64,000 bases of DNA. It comes from Bacteroidales bacterium. Lineage in GTDB: Bacteria > Bacteroidota > Bacteroidia > Bacteroidales > GCA-2748055. Positions 35,901-45,821 of this stretch are shown piece after piece. Where the stretch lies: positions 62,001 through 126,000 of the forward strand of contig JARGFP010000008.1 in the NCBI GenBank assembly GCA_029210585.1. The letters are read 5' to 3'. The first letter of the stretch is position 1; every line of letters starts with the position of its first letter. The position numbers and the translations under genes were made by a program. Below the pieces are notes generated by a model, which searched no databases, was not told the origin of the DNA, and worked only from the letters and a program-made list of their open reading frames with translations.

Positions 35901-37528
35901 TCATTGCCAAAACCAGGTACTCCATACCGGGAATCACGCTGATCTCTCCCCCGCCGCACCATGATATCTATTCCATTGAGGACCTGGCGCAGCTGATCTT
36001 TGATCTGAAAAATGTAAATCCCGATGCCAAAGTAAGCGTCAAGCTGGTCTCAGAGACCGGGGTCGGAACCATTGCCGCAGGGGTAGCCAAGGCATCTGCC
36101 GACCTGATCACCATCAGTGGTGCAGAAGGAGGTACAGGCGCCAGTCCAAGCTCCTCCATTAAACATGCAGGCCTGCCGCTGGAAATGGGACTCAGCGAGA
36201 CCCAGCAGATACTGGTGATGAACAATCTTCGGAAGAAAGTGGTGCTGCAGGCAGACGGGCAAATAAAAAATGGCCGGGATGTCATCATGGCGGCCCTCAT
36301 GGGTGCCGAGGAATTTGGTTTTGCCACAGCGGCACTGATCGTCCTGGGATGCGTGATGATGCGCAAATGTCACCTGAATACATGTCCGGTGGGCGTGGCA
36401 ACGCAAGACCCGGAACTCAGGAAACGTTTCAACGGCAGCGCTGATTATGTGGAGACCTATTTCAGGTTCATTGCCGAAGAGACCAGGGAACACCTGGCAG
36501 AACTTGGATTCGAAAAGTTTGAAGAAATCGTTGGAAGAGCCGACCTGCTGGTAAGGGATGAACAGGTGACCAACTGGAAAATCAAAAATCTCGATCTCTC
36601 CCCGCTGATGTTCATGCCGGAAGAAGCGAAAACCAATGCCATGCGCTGGCAGCAGCCCCAGGAGCATAAGATTGCAGATATCCTCGACAGGGAACTGATC
36701 AGGAAAGCCGCACCGGCACTTGACAACGGTGAACAGGTAACTATTCAACTGCCGATCAGGAATACTGACCGGACCACCGGAGCCATGCTTTCGGGTCAGA
36801 TCACAAAAAAATATGGCGCAGAAGGATTACCTGATGGTACCATCAAGTGCAGGTTTTCCGGATCTGCCGGACAAAGTTTTGGTGCATTTCTCTCAAAAGG
36901 AATGGAATTCCACCTGGAGGGTGATACCAATGATTACCTGGGCAAGGGTCTTTCAGGCGGACGCATCATCGTGGTTTCGCCGCCGGGATCCACTTTCGAG
37001 TCGCATAAGAACATCATTATCGGCAATACAGTGCTTTATGGGGCAACCCGTGGTGAGGCATATATCTCCGGAATGGCCGGCGAGCGCTTTGCCGTACGGA
37101 ACAGCGGTGCCATCGCAGTAGTGGAAGGTGTCGGCGACCATGGATGTGAATATATGACCGGTGGACGGGTGGTCGTGCTCGGTGAGATCGGCAGGAACTT
37201 CGCAGCAGGCATGAGCGGTGGAATCGCCTATGTACTGAATGAAACCAGAAACGTGGATTATTACTGCAACATGGGCATGGTGGAGCTTTCATTGCTCGAA
37301 GAACAGTCCGATATCAGGGAACTGACAGAACTGATCTCCAAACATTATGAGCACACCGGCAGCCTGATCGCCGAAAAGATATTGTCGGAAATGCATTTAT
37401 ACATACCTAAATTTTTGAAGGTTATCCCGTTTGAATACAAGAAAGTATTACAGGAGCAGAAGCTGGCAGAACTGAATAAACGTATTTCGGAAGTGGAGAA
37501 GGATGTGGAGCATGTATCCTCCGACTGA
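32996..37528 (+). CDS. gltB: glutamate synthase large subunit
   Basis: A 1510-residue GOGAT large subunit. It hydrolyses glutamine in an N-terminal amidotransferase domain and transfers ammonia to 2-oxoglutarate at an FMN/Fe-S site. A short propeptide precedes the nucleophile Cys21 in NCGIGFVAHLKG, typical of this Ntn-type glutaminase. The central and FMN-binding domains follow, with TGEGGEDPVRF and GAKPGEGGQLPG. CVMMRKCHLNTCPVGVATQ carries the 3Fe-4S cysteines. A Gly-rich beta-helix domain (GLSGGRIIV, GMSGGIAYV) ends the chain. Length is normal. gltD follows after 55 bp. A promoter and a hairpin in the leader suggest regulated transcription. Confidence 0.97.
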   Translation: MRRERPMQQGLYSPEMEHDNCGIGFVAHLKGEKSHSIIRQGLETLKNMTHRGAEGADSKTGDGAGILIQVPRDFYLMQGYAIPHEGQFGTGLVFFPQDKNAAKACEDILLQIIAEEGVDFIGFREVPTDNSILGDISRAAEPVIRQIMLGGKEPNQDVLERKLYIIRKRAEKQIASSGISQKNFFYLPSLSTKVLIYKGMLTSEQLREYFLDLQDKRLESAIALVHSRFSTNTFPSWDLAQPFRMLAHNGEINTVKGNRFWMAARESILKSDNLGDLSKIYPVIEPDKSDSASLDNVLEFLVMSGKSLPYAMSILIPESWNEKNPISRELKAFYQYHSTFMEPWDGPASLLFSDGRYIGGTLDRNGLRPSRYVITRNDIMVMGSEVGVLTFPPEDIREKGRLRPGKLLLVDTKEGTIKYDPEIKKELAGEYPYIDWIKENMVSLEKIETGQKAPVGLGEAYSIFEKTFNYSTEDIEKIILPMATAAKEPTGSMGNDAPPAVLSEKPYRLFNYFKQLFAQVTNPAIDPIREELVMTLTGYLGSTQTNLLETHPDHVKLVKFKTPVVSNTTFELIKRLSYKGFASTTIPMLFKASEGAGGLERMVDEICKAAEKAVDEGKNYIILSDRGISEEQAPIPSLMAVSAVHHHLINTRKRMQIDIVVESAEPREVMHFALLFGYGASIINPYMCFAAIEKLVKGNKMQMDYDRAEWNFMHAVEKGLLKILSKMGISTLRSYRAAQIFEAVGIDKAIINKYFEGTHSRIGGIGMEELTREILIPHKNAYAPEPLASPLTEGIYQYRKHGELHAWNPESISLLQWATRNNDYSKFKEYSAIVDRDTKLPGFLRGMLDYKKNPIAIEKVEPAENIMKRFVTGAMSYGSISREAHEALAIAMNRIGGRSNTGEGGEDPVRFKPLENGDSARSKIKQVASGRFGVTAEYLVNADEIQIKISQGAKPGEGGQLPGHKVDQIIAKTRYSIPGITLISPPPHHDIYSIEDLAQLIFDLKNVNPDAKVSVKLVSETGVGTIAAGVAKASADLITISGAEGGTGASPSSSIKHAGLPLEMGLSETQQILVMNNLRKKVVLQADGQIKNGRDVIMAALMGAEEFGFATAALIVLGCVMMRKCHLNTCPVGVATQDPELRKRFNGSADYVETYFRFIAEETREHLAELGFEKFEEIVGRADLLVRDEQVTNWKIKNLDLSPLMFMPEEAKTNAMRWQQPQEHKIADILDRELIRKAAPALDNGEQVTIQLPIRNTDRTTGAMLSGQITKKYGAEGLPDGTIKCRFSGSAGQSFGAFLSKGMEFHLEGDTNDYLGKGLSGGRIIVVSPPGSTFESHKNIIIGNTVLYGATRGEAYISGMAGERFAVRNSGAIAVVEGVGDHGCEYMTGGRVVVLGEIGRNFAAGMSGGIAYVLNETRNVDYYCNMGMVELSLLEEQSDIRELTELISKHYEHTGSLIAEKILSEMHLYIPKFLKVIPFEYKKVLQEQKLAELNKRISEVEKDVEHVSSD

Positions 37529-37583
37529 CAGGAACCAGGGTGACAAGTAATTTTAAAGGAACTTATCAGAAAATCAGAATATT

Positions 37584-39005
37584 ATGGCTGATCCTAAAGG
37601 ATTCATGAAGGTTGCAAGAAAGAATGCGGGGAACCGGCCCATTCATGAGCGCACATCAGATTACAGTGAAGTTGAACAAACACTGAACAGTGAAGACAGG
37701 GCATTGCAGGCATCCCGGTGTATGGATTGCGGCATTCCCTTATGCCAGTGGGGATGCCCGGTAGATAACCTGATCCCTGAATGGAACGAAAAGTTATACA
37801 AGGGTGACTGGAAAGCAGCCATCGACCTGCTTCATTCAACCAATAATTTCCCGGAATTCACTGGACGGATATGCCCTGCCCCATGTGAGCACAGCTGTGT
37901 GCTGAATATCGGTGAGGAGCCGGTAACAATCCGGGAAAACGAAGTGGCCATCGTCGAAAAAGCGTTTGCAGAAGGATACATCAAACCCAGCCCACCGAAA
38001 CAGCGTACAGGAAAAACAGTGGCTGTGATAGGTTCCGGACCTGCAGGGATGGCAGCAGCTGATCTGCTGAACAAGGCCGGTCATACCGTTACCTTGTTCG
38101 AAAAAGATGAGAAACCGGGCGGTCTGCTGCGGTATGGGATTCCCGATTTTAAACTGAATAAGTATACCATTGACCGCCGGATCCGACTGATGGAAGAAGA
38201 AGGCGTGGTAGTGAAATGCAATATGCAGATCGGCCATGATATTTCAGTGCAGGAGCTTGTAAGCTCCTTTGATGCAGTGTGTCTTACGATCGGAGCCATG
38301 CAGCCGCGTGATCTGCCCGTGCCCGGAAGGGACCTGGATGGTGTCCACTTTGCCATGGAATTTCTCGGACAACAGAACAGGATCGTATCGGGAACGGAGA
38401 TCCCCTATGATGAGCGAATCATTGCCAAAGACCGGCACGTGCTGGTGATTGGCGGAGGGGATACCGGGTCTGACTGTGTGGGAACCTCAATACGTCAGAA
38501 GGCAAAGAGCGTAACACAGATAGAGATACTGCCCAAGCCCCCGGAAAAGCGAACGTCAGACAACCCGTGGCCTTACTATGGCAAGATTCTGAAGACCTCC
38601 ACTTCGCACGAAGAAGGTTGTGAACGCCGCTGGAACATTTCAACAGTCAAATTCAACGGGTTGCAACAGAGGGTCATATCGGCTGATATTGAGCAGGTTG
38701 AATGGGGACTCGTCAATGGGAGCTACGCCATGAAAACGGTTCCCGGAACGCAGGAAACCATACAGGCAGACCTTGTGCTGCTATCGATGGGATTTGTGCA
38801 CCCGGTGCTGGAAGGATTGGTAACGGACCTGGGACTTGATCTTTCAGAAAGAAAGAATATCAGGGTGGGGAAAAACCACCAGACCAATATTGAAAATGTG
38901 TTTGCAGCCGGTGACGCAATCACCGGGGCAAGCCTGGTGGTAAATGCCATCGCCAGTGGCCGAAGGGTTGCCAAAAGCGTCCACAGCTACCTGGCGGAAA
39001 AATAG
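37584..39005 (+). CDS. gltD: glutamate synthase small subunit (NADPH, FAD, 4Fe-4S)
   Basis: A 473-residue flavoprotein that passes electrons from NAD(P)H to the large subunit. The N-terminal Fe-S domain shows two cysteine groups, CMDCGIPLCQWGCP and CPAPCEHSC. VIGSGPAGMAAADLL is the FAD-binding motif and VIGGGDTGSDCVG the NAD(P)H-binding motif. FAAGDAITGASLVVNAIASGR is the late FAD contact. All expected features and length are present. It follows gltB closely and is almost certainly co-transcribed with it. Confidence 0.97.
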   Translation: MADPKGFMKVARKNAGNRPIHERTSDYSEVEQTLNSEDRALQASRCMDCGIPLCQWGCPVDNLIPEWNEKLYKGDWKAAIDLLHSTNNFPEFTGRICPAPCEHSCVLNIGEEPVTIRENEVAIVEKAFAEGYIKPSPPKQRTGKTVAVIGSGPAGMAAADLLNKAGHTVTLFEKDEKPGGLLRYGIPDFKLNKYTIDRRIRLMEEEGVVVKCNMQIGHDISVQELVSSFDAVCLTIGAMQPRDLPVPGRDLDGVHFAMEFLGQQNRIVSGTEIPYDERIIAKDRHVLVIGGGDTGSDCVGTSIRQKAKSVTQIEILPKPPEKRTSDNPWPYYGKILKTSTSHEEGCERRWNISTVKFNGLQQRVISADIEQVEWGLVNGSYAMKTVPGTQETIQADLVLLSMGFVHPVLEGLVTDLGLDLSERKNIRVGKNHQTNIENVFAAGDAITGASLVVNAIASGRRVAKSVHSYLAEK

Positions 39006-39097
39006 GGATTCGGCCCATGGTCAGTTTGCAGTAAGAGGCATGAATAAATGCTTCCGATAAGCTCCTGCAGGTTATGCAGTGCCGGAGGGTCTTATGA

Positions 39098-41770
39098 TTA
39101 TGGCAGTTCCATCCTGAATGCTTCGCCTTCCTCCAGTGACAGCGTGCCATTGAATGCGAGGATAAGGGACACATTTTCGTAATCGACATTCACATCGTGA
39201 GAAGGAACAAATTCCCGCAACACAAAGAAGGATCTCCCTTCAAACACCAGCTCATCCAGGTCCAGGGTCCCGTGCAGACACGTAAGCTGTATCTTCGCCC
39301 GTGATACCTCCAGCGTCCCCCACCCTGTTCCTGCCGACCAGAAAAAGCGGACCGGCAACACATCTTCCGCAGGTGAGAATTTCATCCTGTCCTTTGTCGC
39401 GTCGTACTGGTACCCGGCCATCGCCTGGTAGACTCCCCAGCTCGACATAGCTCGCGCATAATAGCGGCCAGATTCGATTTCGGCAAACGGATTCCTGTTG
39501 GCTCCACTGTACCTGGAGCGTACTCCCTCCGTAATCTTCAGTCCTTCGTCCACCAGGTCTGCAAAAATCAGCGAGGTGGCCACCTGGTATTCAACGCCGG
39601 ACCATACCTCATCTGAGTAAACAAATGGCAATACCGGCCTGTTTCCATCGGGCCAGCTGCAGTTGACCAAACCGGGTTCGCCGTTGGCTGCAAAGATTCT
39701 CTGAACGTTTTCAACACTGCGCATCTCCTCCCTGAAATTGTATTTGAACACCGCTGACAGGGCTTGCCGTGTTACAAAAGTATCCATGAGATATCCCATT
39801 CCCGATACAAAGGCAAGGTATTGCCCCAGCAGCTGATCGGAGAGACACCCGTCGCCAACCTGGTATTTTGGCAGCACATTTCCGCTGGCATCCGGGGGTG
39901 ATTTTAACCGGTCGGGCACCGTCACACCCTCAACCACTTCCACCTGTTGCGTAAAATACTCCCCGTTCCAGAGCAGGTCCATGTATCGCTCCCTGCCTTT
40001 CAGGTAGAGCTCCCCGTACTCCACCGATTTCTGGGGCGCATTCATCGCAAGTGCCATTTCTGAACAGGCCTTCAGGGCACCAAGGTAAAGCGACCCTGTC
40101 ATCATGTTCGGACCAAAGAAAGTGATGTCATACGTATTGTGCTGGTCTCCGCGCATCACCCCCTCCTTGTTGGGATCCCATGGAACCTGGCAATTGTCCA
40201 TCCATGGATATGTTTCCTGCAGTTCTCCCACGCCTTTCCATGCAAACTCCAGTGCATGCTGCACATCGGGCCACATCATTCCCAGCCATTCCGTATCACC
40301 CGACATTTTCCATTCCCGGTAGACCCGCATGATATTGCCCATCTGTCCGTCGGCGGCCACATTCATGAAAAAGTTGTCAGACAATGGAAATACCGTCCTG
40401 AAACACTGGTACCCGTTTTCATGCGTGGAGTGGTTAAACCCGGTCTCCCGCACGTTTCGTTCAAGAGAGGGAAAGAGCACGGCCATGGTCTGGGCATAGT
40501 TCCAGACATGTGTGCAATTGCCGGCACAACATCCAAAGTCATTGCCCAGTCCCTCGTATCCATGAAGATGACCTGCCTCGTTCTGCATCAGCAGGTTGGT
40601 CTTGAGCGATGCCATGTTGGAGATGGCAGCATCAAGGACTGCAGGCGGAACGGAAGAGGTGCTCATTGCCTCGCTGAAACGATACGTTTTCTCTTTCAAC
40701 GCCTCCATGTTTGCAGTAAAGTGTTCCGTTACCCTGTCGATGTCTTCGTACAACGTCGTGTAATAATTCCTGGTGATCGTACCGCGCACCGCGTCATTGC
40801 CGAAAGCCATATTGTCCTCAAGCTGACGGTAAGGGATATGCCATGCGAAGATGAATGGCAGAACGGCAGTCTCCCCGGACGCCAGTGTTCCTGAAATAGA
40901 CATCACAGCTGTTTCTTTGCCAGTGCGCCGCCGGGTAGTAGTATCGCCGCGCACTTCAATTTGTCCGTCATCAGCGAAGTCCTCCCAGAAGAGATGGGCC
41001 TCATCCCACCAATCGCTGCCTGAAAGGAGCGTTGTGTTGATGCTGTCCCCGGTAAACAGGATACGGAAATTCCCGGCATCCGGCTTTCCGGTGGCAGCAT
41101 CGGGACTGCTGAAAGTGAAGCCTGTCCACTGACCGGAGGACGCAGGCATTACGGTGCAAGCGTCGTTGCCCGGTCGTTCTCCTGCTGACAGCGCTTTCAT
41201 GGGGTTTCCCATGGTGAAACCCACCGAATATTCTACTATTTCGTCTCCGGGGTTGGTCAGTTTCCATTCAATCACTGCTGCCGGCAGACTGCTGCTCCTG
41301 GTATCTGTCGGAATAAAAGGACTCCAGGCCGACATGGTCACGTCCAGGGGCACTACTTCATCGATCAGATCGAGATGCACCATCGGGTAGGCATTGTGGA
41401 AAACAGCTTCGCGGAAACGGGGAATACCACCGAGTTGCTGCCTGGGTTTACCGAACGGATTGGGATATTCATCCAGGAATTCCCGCTCGAGTATCCGCAC
41501 AACGGGATCCTGTTCCGCTTTTTTTGTGTATAGCGAGAAGAAGGTCATGTCGGGCGGAAGTTCAGCCATGGACGGCCTGTTGAAAATCTCGATATCCCGA
41601 ATGGCCCCATACCCATTGATGAGGATGTTCCCGGTACCGATCCCTCCCAGGGGACAGCTGATATACCGCAGCTGTTCACCGGTGTAGGTAATATCGATAT
41701 GGTAATCGTCCTTTTTCAGACAAGATACAGCCACCAGGGCTGCAAGCAGGAGGAAAGACATTTTTTTCAT
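39098..41770 (-). CDS. GH116-family glycosidase lipoprotein (glucosylceramidase-like)
   Basis: An 890-residue lipoprotein; MKKMSFLLLAALVAVSC is the signal peptide with a lipobox Cys. I chose the ATG at 41770 for this reason; an upstream in-frame ATG at 41833 only adds residues ahead of the signal. The N-terminal beta-sandwich begins ISCPLGGIGTGNILINGYG, the standard opening of GH116 (GBA2-like, with non-lysosomal beta-glucosidase domain). The catalytic (alpha/alpha)6 domain shows CTHVWNYAQTMA, ENGYQCFRT, GDQHNTYDITFFGPN and YSDEVWSGVEYQVA. Members cleave beta-glucosides and xylosides. It is divergent from the cysteine-cluster gene by 88 bp. Confidence 0.88.
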   Translation of the reverse strand: MKKMSFLLLAALVAVSCLKKDDYHIDITYTGEQLRYISCPLGGIGTGNILINGYGAIRDIEIFNRPSMAELPPDMTFFSLYTKKAEQDPVVRILEREFLDEYPNPFGKPRQQLGGIPRFREAVFHNAYPMVHLDLIDEVVPLDVTMSAWSPFIPTDTRSSSLPAAVIEWKLTNPGDEIVEYSVGFTMGNPMKALSAGERPGNDACTVMPASSGQWTGFTFSSPDAATGKPDAGNFRILFTGDSINTTLLSGSDWWDEAHLFWEDFADDGQIEVRGDTTTRRRTGKETAVMSISGTLASGETAVLPFIFAWHIPYRQLEDNMAFGNDAVRGTITRNYYTTLYEDIDRVTEHFTANMEALKEKTYRFSEAMSTSSVPPAVLDAAISNMASLKTNLLMQNEAGHLHGYEGLGNDFGCCAGNCTHVWNYAQTMAVLFPSLERNVRETGFNHSTHENGYQCFRTVFPLSDNFFMNVAADGQMGNIMRVYREWKMSGDTEWLGMMWPDVQHALEFAWKGVGELQETYPWMDNCQVPWDPNKEGVMRGDQHNTYDITFFGPNMMTGSLYLGALKACSEMALAMNAPQKSVEYGELYLKGRERYMDLLWNGEYFTQQVEVVEGVTVPDRLKSPPDASGNVLPKYQVGDGCLSDQLLGQYLAFVSGMGYLMDTFVTRQALSAVFKYNFREEMRSVENVQRIFAANGEPGLVNCSWPDGNRPVLPFVYSDEVWSGVEYQVATSLIFADLVDEGLKITEGVRSRYSGANRNPFAEIESGRYYARAMSSWGVYQAMAGYQYDATKDRMKFSPAEDVLPVRFFWSAGTGWGTLEVSRAKIQLTCLHGTLDLDELVFEGRSFFVLREFVPSHDVNVDYENVSLILAFNGTLSLEEGEAFRMELP

Positions 41771-41858
41771 GAATTCAGTTGAACCTGTGAATATCAAAGG
41801 TGTGTTTACAAAACTGCTTAAAATCATCCTCATTCACAAAATAATTTATCTTTACCGG

Positions 41859-42101
41859 ATGGATTGCAGAATCGGTTGCGGGGCCTGCTGTATCGCCCCG
41901 TCCATCAGTTCCCCCATCCCGGGGATGCCCGAAGGGAAACCTGCGGGTGTGCGGTGCATCCACCTCACAGAACAATATACGTGTGGAATCTACGATCATC
42001 CCGATCGTCCGCCCGTATGTGACCTGTTCAGGGCCGACCCGGCAGTGTGTGGTGAAAGACGCGAAGAAGCGATTATCCTGCTTTCGATGCTGGAAGGGTA
42101 A
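41859..42101 (+). CDS. small YkgJ-type cysteine-cluster protein
   Basis: An 80-residue protein with cysteines grouped as CRIGCGACC near the N-terminus, then CIHLTEQYTCGIYDHPDRPPVCDLF. This is the zinc or iron-sulfur cysteine cluster of the YkgJ (UPF0153) family. I used the ATG at 41859 because family members start 2-4 residues before the first Cys pair; an earlier in-frame ATG at 41769 overlaps the divergent GH116 start. TATCTTTA right before the ATG resembles a -7 box, which would give a nearly leaderless message. Function of the family is unknown; metal binding is likely. Confidence 0.82.
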   Translation: MDCRIGCGACCIAPSISSPIPGMPEGKPAGVRCIHLTEQYTCGIYDHPDRPPVCDLFRADPAVCGERREEAIILLSMLEG

Positions 42102-42218
42102 TTCCTTCTCCCATTAACTGACAGTCAACGCATTGCGCCGGGTAACCAGCACCATGGGCCGGTTAAATAATTCACCGGCAACTTTCAGGATGTGTTTTAA
42201 GCAGGAAGCGCAACAGCG

Positions 42219-42554
42219 TTATCCTTTATTGCCCATGGCAAAAAAGTAGAACCCCAGTGAGGCTGGCACAATATGTTTAAGCAGCATATCAAAGCTAAAC
42301 CCATCCACCAGCAACATTATTACAGACAACCCGCAAATGACCAGTCCGGCCACAACCGTCATCGTATGTTTTTTCATAAAACCTCCGATGATCAATGCTG
42401 CAGCACTTAAAATCATTGCAAAGGCAATAAAGTATTCGAATGAATCAAAGCTAAACTGTGTGAATTGATCGAAATAATAGTCGAATACCAGTATAGCTAC
42501 CGAGATTCTCAATAACCATTTGGCCAATGGTGCCAGTACTTTTTTTGGTTTCAT
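42219..42554 (-). CDS. small hydrophobic membrane protein of unknown function
   Basis: 111 residues with a basic N-terminus (MKPKKVLAPLAKWLLR) and about four hydrophobic stretches: ISVAILVFDYYF, FIAFAMILSAAALIIGGF, TVVAGLVICGLSVIMLL and IVPASLGFYFFAMG. The pattern fits an inner-membrane protein with basic loops. I do not recognise the family. It is a single gene with its own AT-rich upstream region, convergent with the cysteine-cluster gene. No motif suggests an enzyme or a transporter. Confidence 0.7.
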   Translation of the reverse strand: MKPKKVLAPLAKWLLRISVAILVFDYYFDQFTQFSFDSFEYFIAFAMILSAAALIIGGFMKKHTMTVVAGLVICGLSVIMLLVDGFSFDMLLKHIVPASLGFYFFAMGNKG

Positions 42555-42866
42555 AGTAGTTTAGTTTTAGATGTTATACAATATATGTTTAATTTTTTAC
42601 TTTCAAAAAAGATTCGTGAAACACTTATCATCGGGCACAGGTTTTTCAACGGTGTAATTGCAGAAGGAAATGCATTTATTCCAGTGCGAAAACATCCTGT
42701 CAATTGATGGGGGTTACACATACGATTGATTGATATTAACGCTATTCATGCGCATATTGAAGAAGTTGGAATTTTCATGTCCTCTGGAAAAGTGCATTGC
42801 TGAACATTCAAACTGGCGTGGTGTTTTATCATATAGAACCGGTATAATGTAATCGCCTGATACAAT
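42555..42866. other. intergenic region before the YyaL-like gene
   Basis: 312 bp, AT-rich, shared by divergent promoters. A 34-codon frame from an ATG near 42748 ends close to 42850 and contains SCPLEKC; it has no clear ribosome-binding site or family match and is not called. No repeat, RNA gene or operator was recognised. Confidence 0.35.
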
Positions 42867-44966
42867 ATGAAAAATACAGCACCATCATCCGCCAACCAGT
42901 TGATCCACGAATCCAGCCCCTACCTGCTGCAACATGCCTATAACCCGGTGAACTGGCATCCCTGGGGTGAACAGGCACTTGAAAAAGCCAGGCAGGAAAA
43001 GAAACTTTTACTGATCAGCATCGGTTACTCCGCCTGTCACTGGTGCCACGTGATGGAGCATGAGAGTTTTGAAAATAAAGCGATAGCTGCATTCATGAAC
43101 GACCATTATATCGCGATCAAGGTGGACCGCGAGGAGCGTCCGGATGTGGACCAGGTATACATGCAGGCGGTCCAGCTCCTTACGGGACGTGGTGGCTGGC
43201 CATTAAACTGCATCGCGCTTCCGGATGGCCGGCCGATCTATGCCGGCACCTATTTCCCCCCGGCAGAGTGGCTTGAAATGCTGAAACAGGTGCTGGAATT
43301 TACCAAGACCCGCCCGGAAGAGACGGAGGAACAGGCGAGGAACCTGACACACGGGATCAGGTCACAGGAATCCATTTACAACGCCGAAGCACGAGAAGCA
43401 TATGCGATGCGGGACCTGGATGAGATCTTTGAAAAATGGGTTCGCCAACTGGATACCGAAAATGGAGGGACCAAAGGGGCTCCCAAATTTCCATTGCCAT
43501 CGGGGCACAGGTTCCTGCTGTTCTACCAGCTTCTCAGTGGTAACAAGGAAGCCCTTGAGGCTGTCAGGCTGACCTTGCACAAGATGGCAGCAGGAGGAAT
43601 CTACGACCAGGTTGGTGGCGGATTTGCCCGTTATTCCGTGGATGCCGAATGGAAGGTCCCGCATTTTGAAAAAATGCTGTACGACAATGCCCAGCTCGTC
43701 ACCCTCTATGCGGAAGCGTTCCGTGTCACGAGGGACCATGAATACAAGAGGATCAGCCAGGAAACCCTGGCATTTATTAAACAGGAAATGACTTCCCCGG
43801 AGCGCGGCTTTTACAGCGCGCTGGATGCCGACAGCGAAGGAGTGGAAGGAAAATACTATACCTGGAGTCACGATGCTTTTATCCAGGCACTCGTCAATCC
43901 CCAAATTGCGGGAGAAAAAAATGAGCATAATAAGCATACTATCCGGGAAGATTCCGCTGCCATCATTGCTGAATATTATAGTGTGCTGCCGGGCGGTAAC
44001 TGGGAGGATGGAACCAACATCCTGCATACAGGAAAAAACAGGAAAGCGTTCGCCGCCAAACATGGTATCACTGAACAGGAACTGGATGCATTGCTCAGAC
44101 AAGCAAACCAACACCTGCTTGCATCGCTTGAAACCAGGGTCCGCCCGGGACTGGACGATAAAATTCTTACTTCATGGAATGCATTGATGGCCAAGGGATT
44201 TATCGAGGCATACCTTGCTTATTCCCAACAAGACTACCTCGATGCGGCACTTGCAAACCTGACGTTCATTCGGACCCACATGATCCGTGAAGACCATCGT
44301 GTGCTCAGAAATTACAAGGATGGTAAAGCTACGATCAACGGGTTTTTGGACGACTATGCCTTCACCATTGCCGCGATGATCGCTGCCTACCAGGCAACCT
44401 TTGATGAAGAATGGCTGATGCTTGCCAGGCAGCTGACGGAATATGTGCTTGCCCATTTCCATGATCCTGCCAGCGGAATGCTGTTTTACACTTCCGACCT
44501 TGATCCGGAACTCGTGGCAAGGAAGATGGAGGTGCCCGATAACGTGATTCCCTCCGCCAGTTCTGAGATGGCGAAAAACCTCTTCCTGCTCGGAGCATAT
44601 TTCGATAACAATGACTATACCATGCGGGCCAGGCAAATGCTGGACAACGTTAAAGAGCATGCTTTACAGGGAGGTGCCTATTATTCCAACTGGGATATCC
44701 TTATGGCATGGTTCGCAAAAGACCTGTTTGAAGTGGTGATCATTGGCAGGGATGCGGAAAAAATCCGCAGGGAGTTAAGCATGGAATACCTGCCTGATGT
44801 GTTGCTGGCCGGAGGAGAGAACGGCAGCTCCCTGCCCGTGCTTCAGCATAAGCATGTTCCCGGCCAGACAACCATCTATGTCTGTGTCAACAAGACCTGT
44901 CAACAACCGACCACGGAAGTCAGCAACGCACTCAGGCAGATCAGGGAACTGCGAAAACATTCGTGA
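42867..44966 (+). CDS. YyaL/DUF255 thioredoxin-domain protein
   Basis: A 699-residue cytoplasmic protein of the YyaL/SPATA20 family. The N-terminal thioredoxin-like domain shows [20 protein letters not shown] and [14 protein letters not shown] with a CxxC pair, then [14 protein letters not shown] and [13 protein letters not shown]. The remaining ~520 residues form an (alpha/alpha)6 barrel like N-acylglucosamine 2-epimerase or cellobiose 2-epimerase, with [16 protein letters not shown] and [14 protein letters not shown]. The reaction is unknown; a redox-linked or sugar-related role is usually proposed. Length and motifs are complete, and it appears to be a single-gene unit. Confidence 0.93.
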   Translation: MKNTAPSSANQLIHESSPYLLQHAYNPVNWHPWGEQALEKARQEKKLLLISIGYSACHWCHVMEHESFENKAIAAFMNDHYIAIKVDREERPDVDQVYMQAVQLLTGRGGWPLNCIALPDGRPIYAGTYFPPAEWLEMLKQVLEFTKTRPEETEEQARNLTHGIRSQESIYNAEAREAYAMRDLDEIFEKWVRQLDTENGGTKGAPKFPLPSGHRFLLFYQLLSGNKEALEAVRLTLHKMAAGGIYDQVGGGFARYSVDAEWKVPHFEKMLYDNAQLVTLYAEAFRVTRDHEYKRISQETLAFIKQEMTSPERGFYSALDADSEGVEGKYYTWSHDAFIQALVNPQIAGEKNEHNKHTIREDSAAIIAEYYSVLPGGNWEDGTNILHTGKNRKAFAAKHGITEQELDALLRQANQHLLASLETRVRPGLDDKILTSWNALMAKGFIEAYLAYSQQDYLDAALANLTFIRTHMIREDHRVLRNYKDGKATINGFLDDYAFTIAAMIAAYQATFDEEWLMLARQLTEYVLAHFHDPASGMLFYTSDLDPELVARKMEVPDNVIPSASSEMAKNLFLLGAYFDNNDYTMRARQMLDNVKEHALQGGAYYSNWDILMAWFAKDLFEVVIIGRDAEKIRRELSMEYLPDVLLAGGENGSSLPVLQHKHVPGQTTIYVCVNKTCQQPTTEVSNALRQIRELRKHS

Positions 44967-45065
44967 GCAGCATTTCGATGGCCACAGAAAGCATTGGTGG
45001 TTCATTTTTCGGTCACCGCACCGGGAATCCCGGGCAGTTGTCACAAGCTGCAGCAAGCGTTATGA

Positions 45066-45743
45066 TCAGACTTTCAATCGTTGCAGCAGGATCCCCTTCA
45101 ATTCTTCCCTGATCTGCTCCATGTCCTGTTTTTCACCCAGTTCCTTTTCCATGGAGGTCACCCCTTTTTCCTGGAATCCACACGGATTGATATAGGTAAA
45201 GTAATCGAGGTTTGTATTTACATTGAATGCAAAACCATGCATGGTAATATACCGGCTGGAGCGCACCCCGATGGCGCATATTTTCCGGGCCTTGCGCGGA
45301 TGACCCTCATCCAGCCACACACCGGTGGCTGTTTCTGAATGGGTCGCTGCAATGCCGTGATTTGCACATAATTCAATGATGGAGTCCTCGAGGAATTTAA
45401 TATAACCCTTCAGGCCCATTTCATGGAATTCCAGGTCGATAATCGGATATCCTACAATCTGTCCTGGTCCGTGGTAGGTAATGTCGCCCCCCCTGTTGAT
45501 CTTGTAATAAGTAGCATCGATCTCCTTCAGGAAATCGGCATGGATGAGCATGTTTTTTTCATCTCCGCTTTTACCCAGGGTGTACACATGCGGATGCTCA
45601 ACAAACAACAGGTACTCCTTTGGTGGCGTTCCCTGTTCGCCATCTCGCTTGAAATCCATCCATTTACCGAACAGTTCCTCCTGGTAGTCCCAGGTCTCCT
45701 TGTAGTCCTTTGACCCCAGGTCCTGAAATACTAATTCTGACAT
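45066..45743 (-). CDS. lipB: octanoyl-ACP:protein octanoyltransferase
   Basis: A 225-residue LipB. It transfers octanoyl groups from acyl-carrier protein to lipoyl domains, the first step of lipoate synthesis. RGGDITYHGPGQIVGYPI is the conserved substrate-binding block. The catalytic Lys lies in RKICAIGVRSSRYITMHG and the Cys in INPCGFQEKGVTSM. It follows lipA by 78 bp on the same strand. Its product would modify the E2 found at 9.8-11.2 kb and other lipoylated proteins. Confidence 0.95.
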   Translation of the reverse strand: MSELVFQDLGSKDYKETWDYQEELFGKWMDFKRDGEQGTPPKEYLLFVEHPHVYTLGKSGDEKNMLIHADFLKEIDATYYKINRGGDITYHGPGQIVGYPIIDLEFHEMGLKGYIKFLEDSIIELCANHGIAATHSETATGVWLDEGHPRKARKICAIGVRSSRYITMHGFAFNVNTNLDYFTYINPCGFQEKGVTSMEKELGEKQDMEQIREELKGILLQRLKV

Positions 45744-45821
45744 TTCCTGATATTGTTATAACTTATTTCGACGTATCTGATTGATCATGTACATGCCACC
45801 TGCTGGCATAGTGCCATTCCA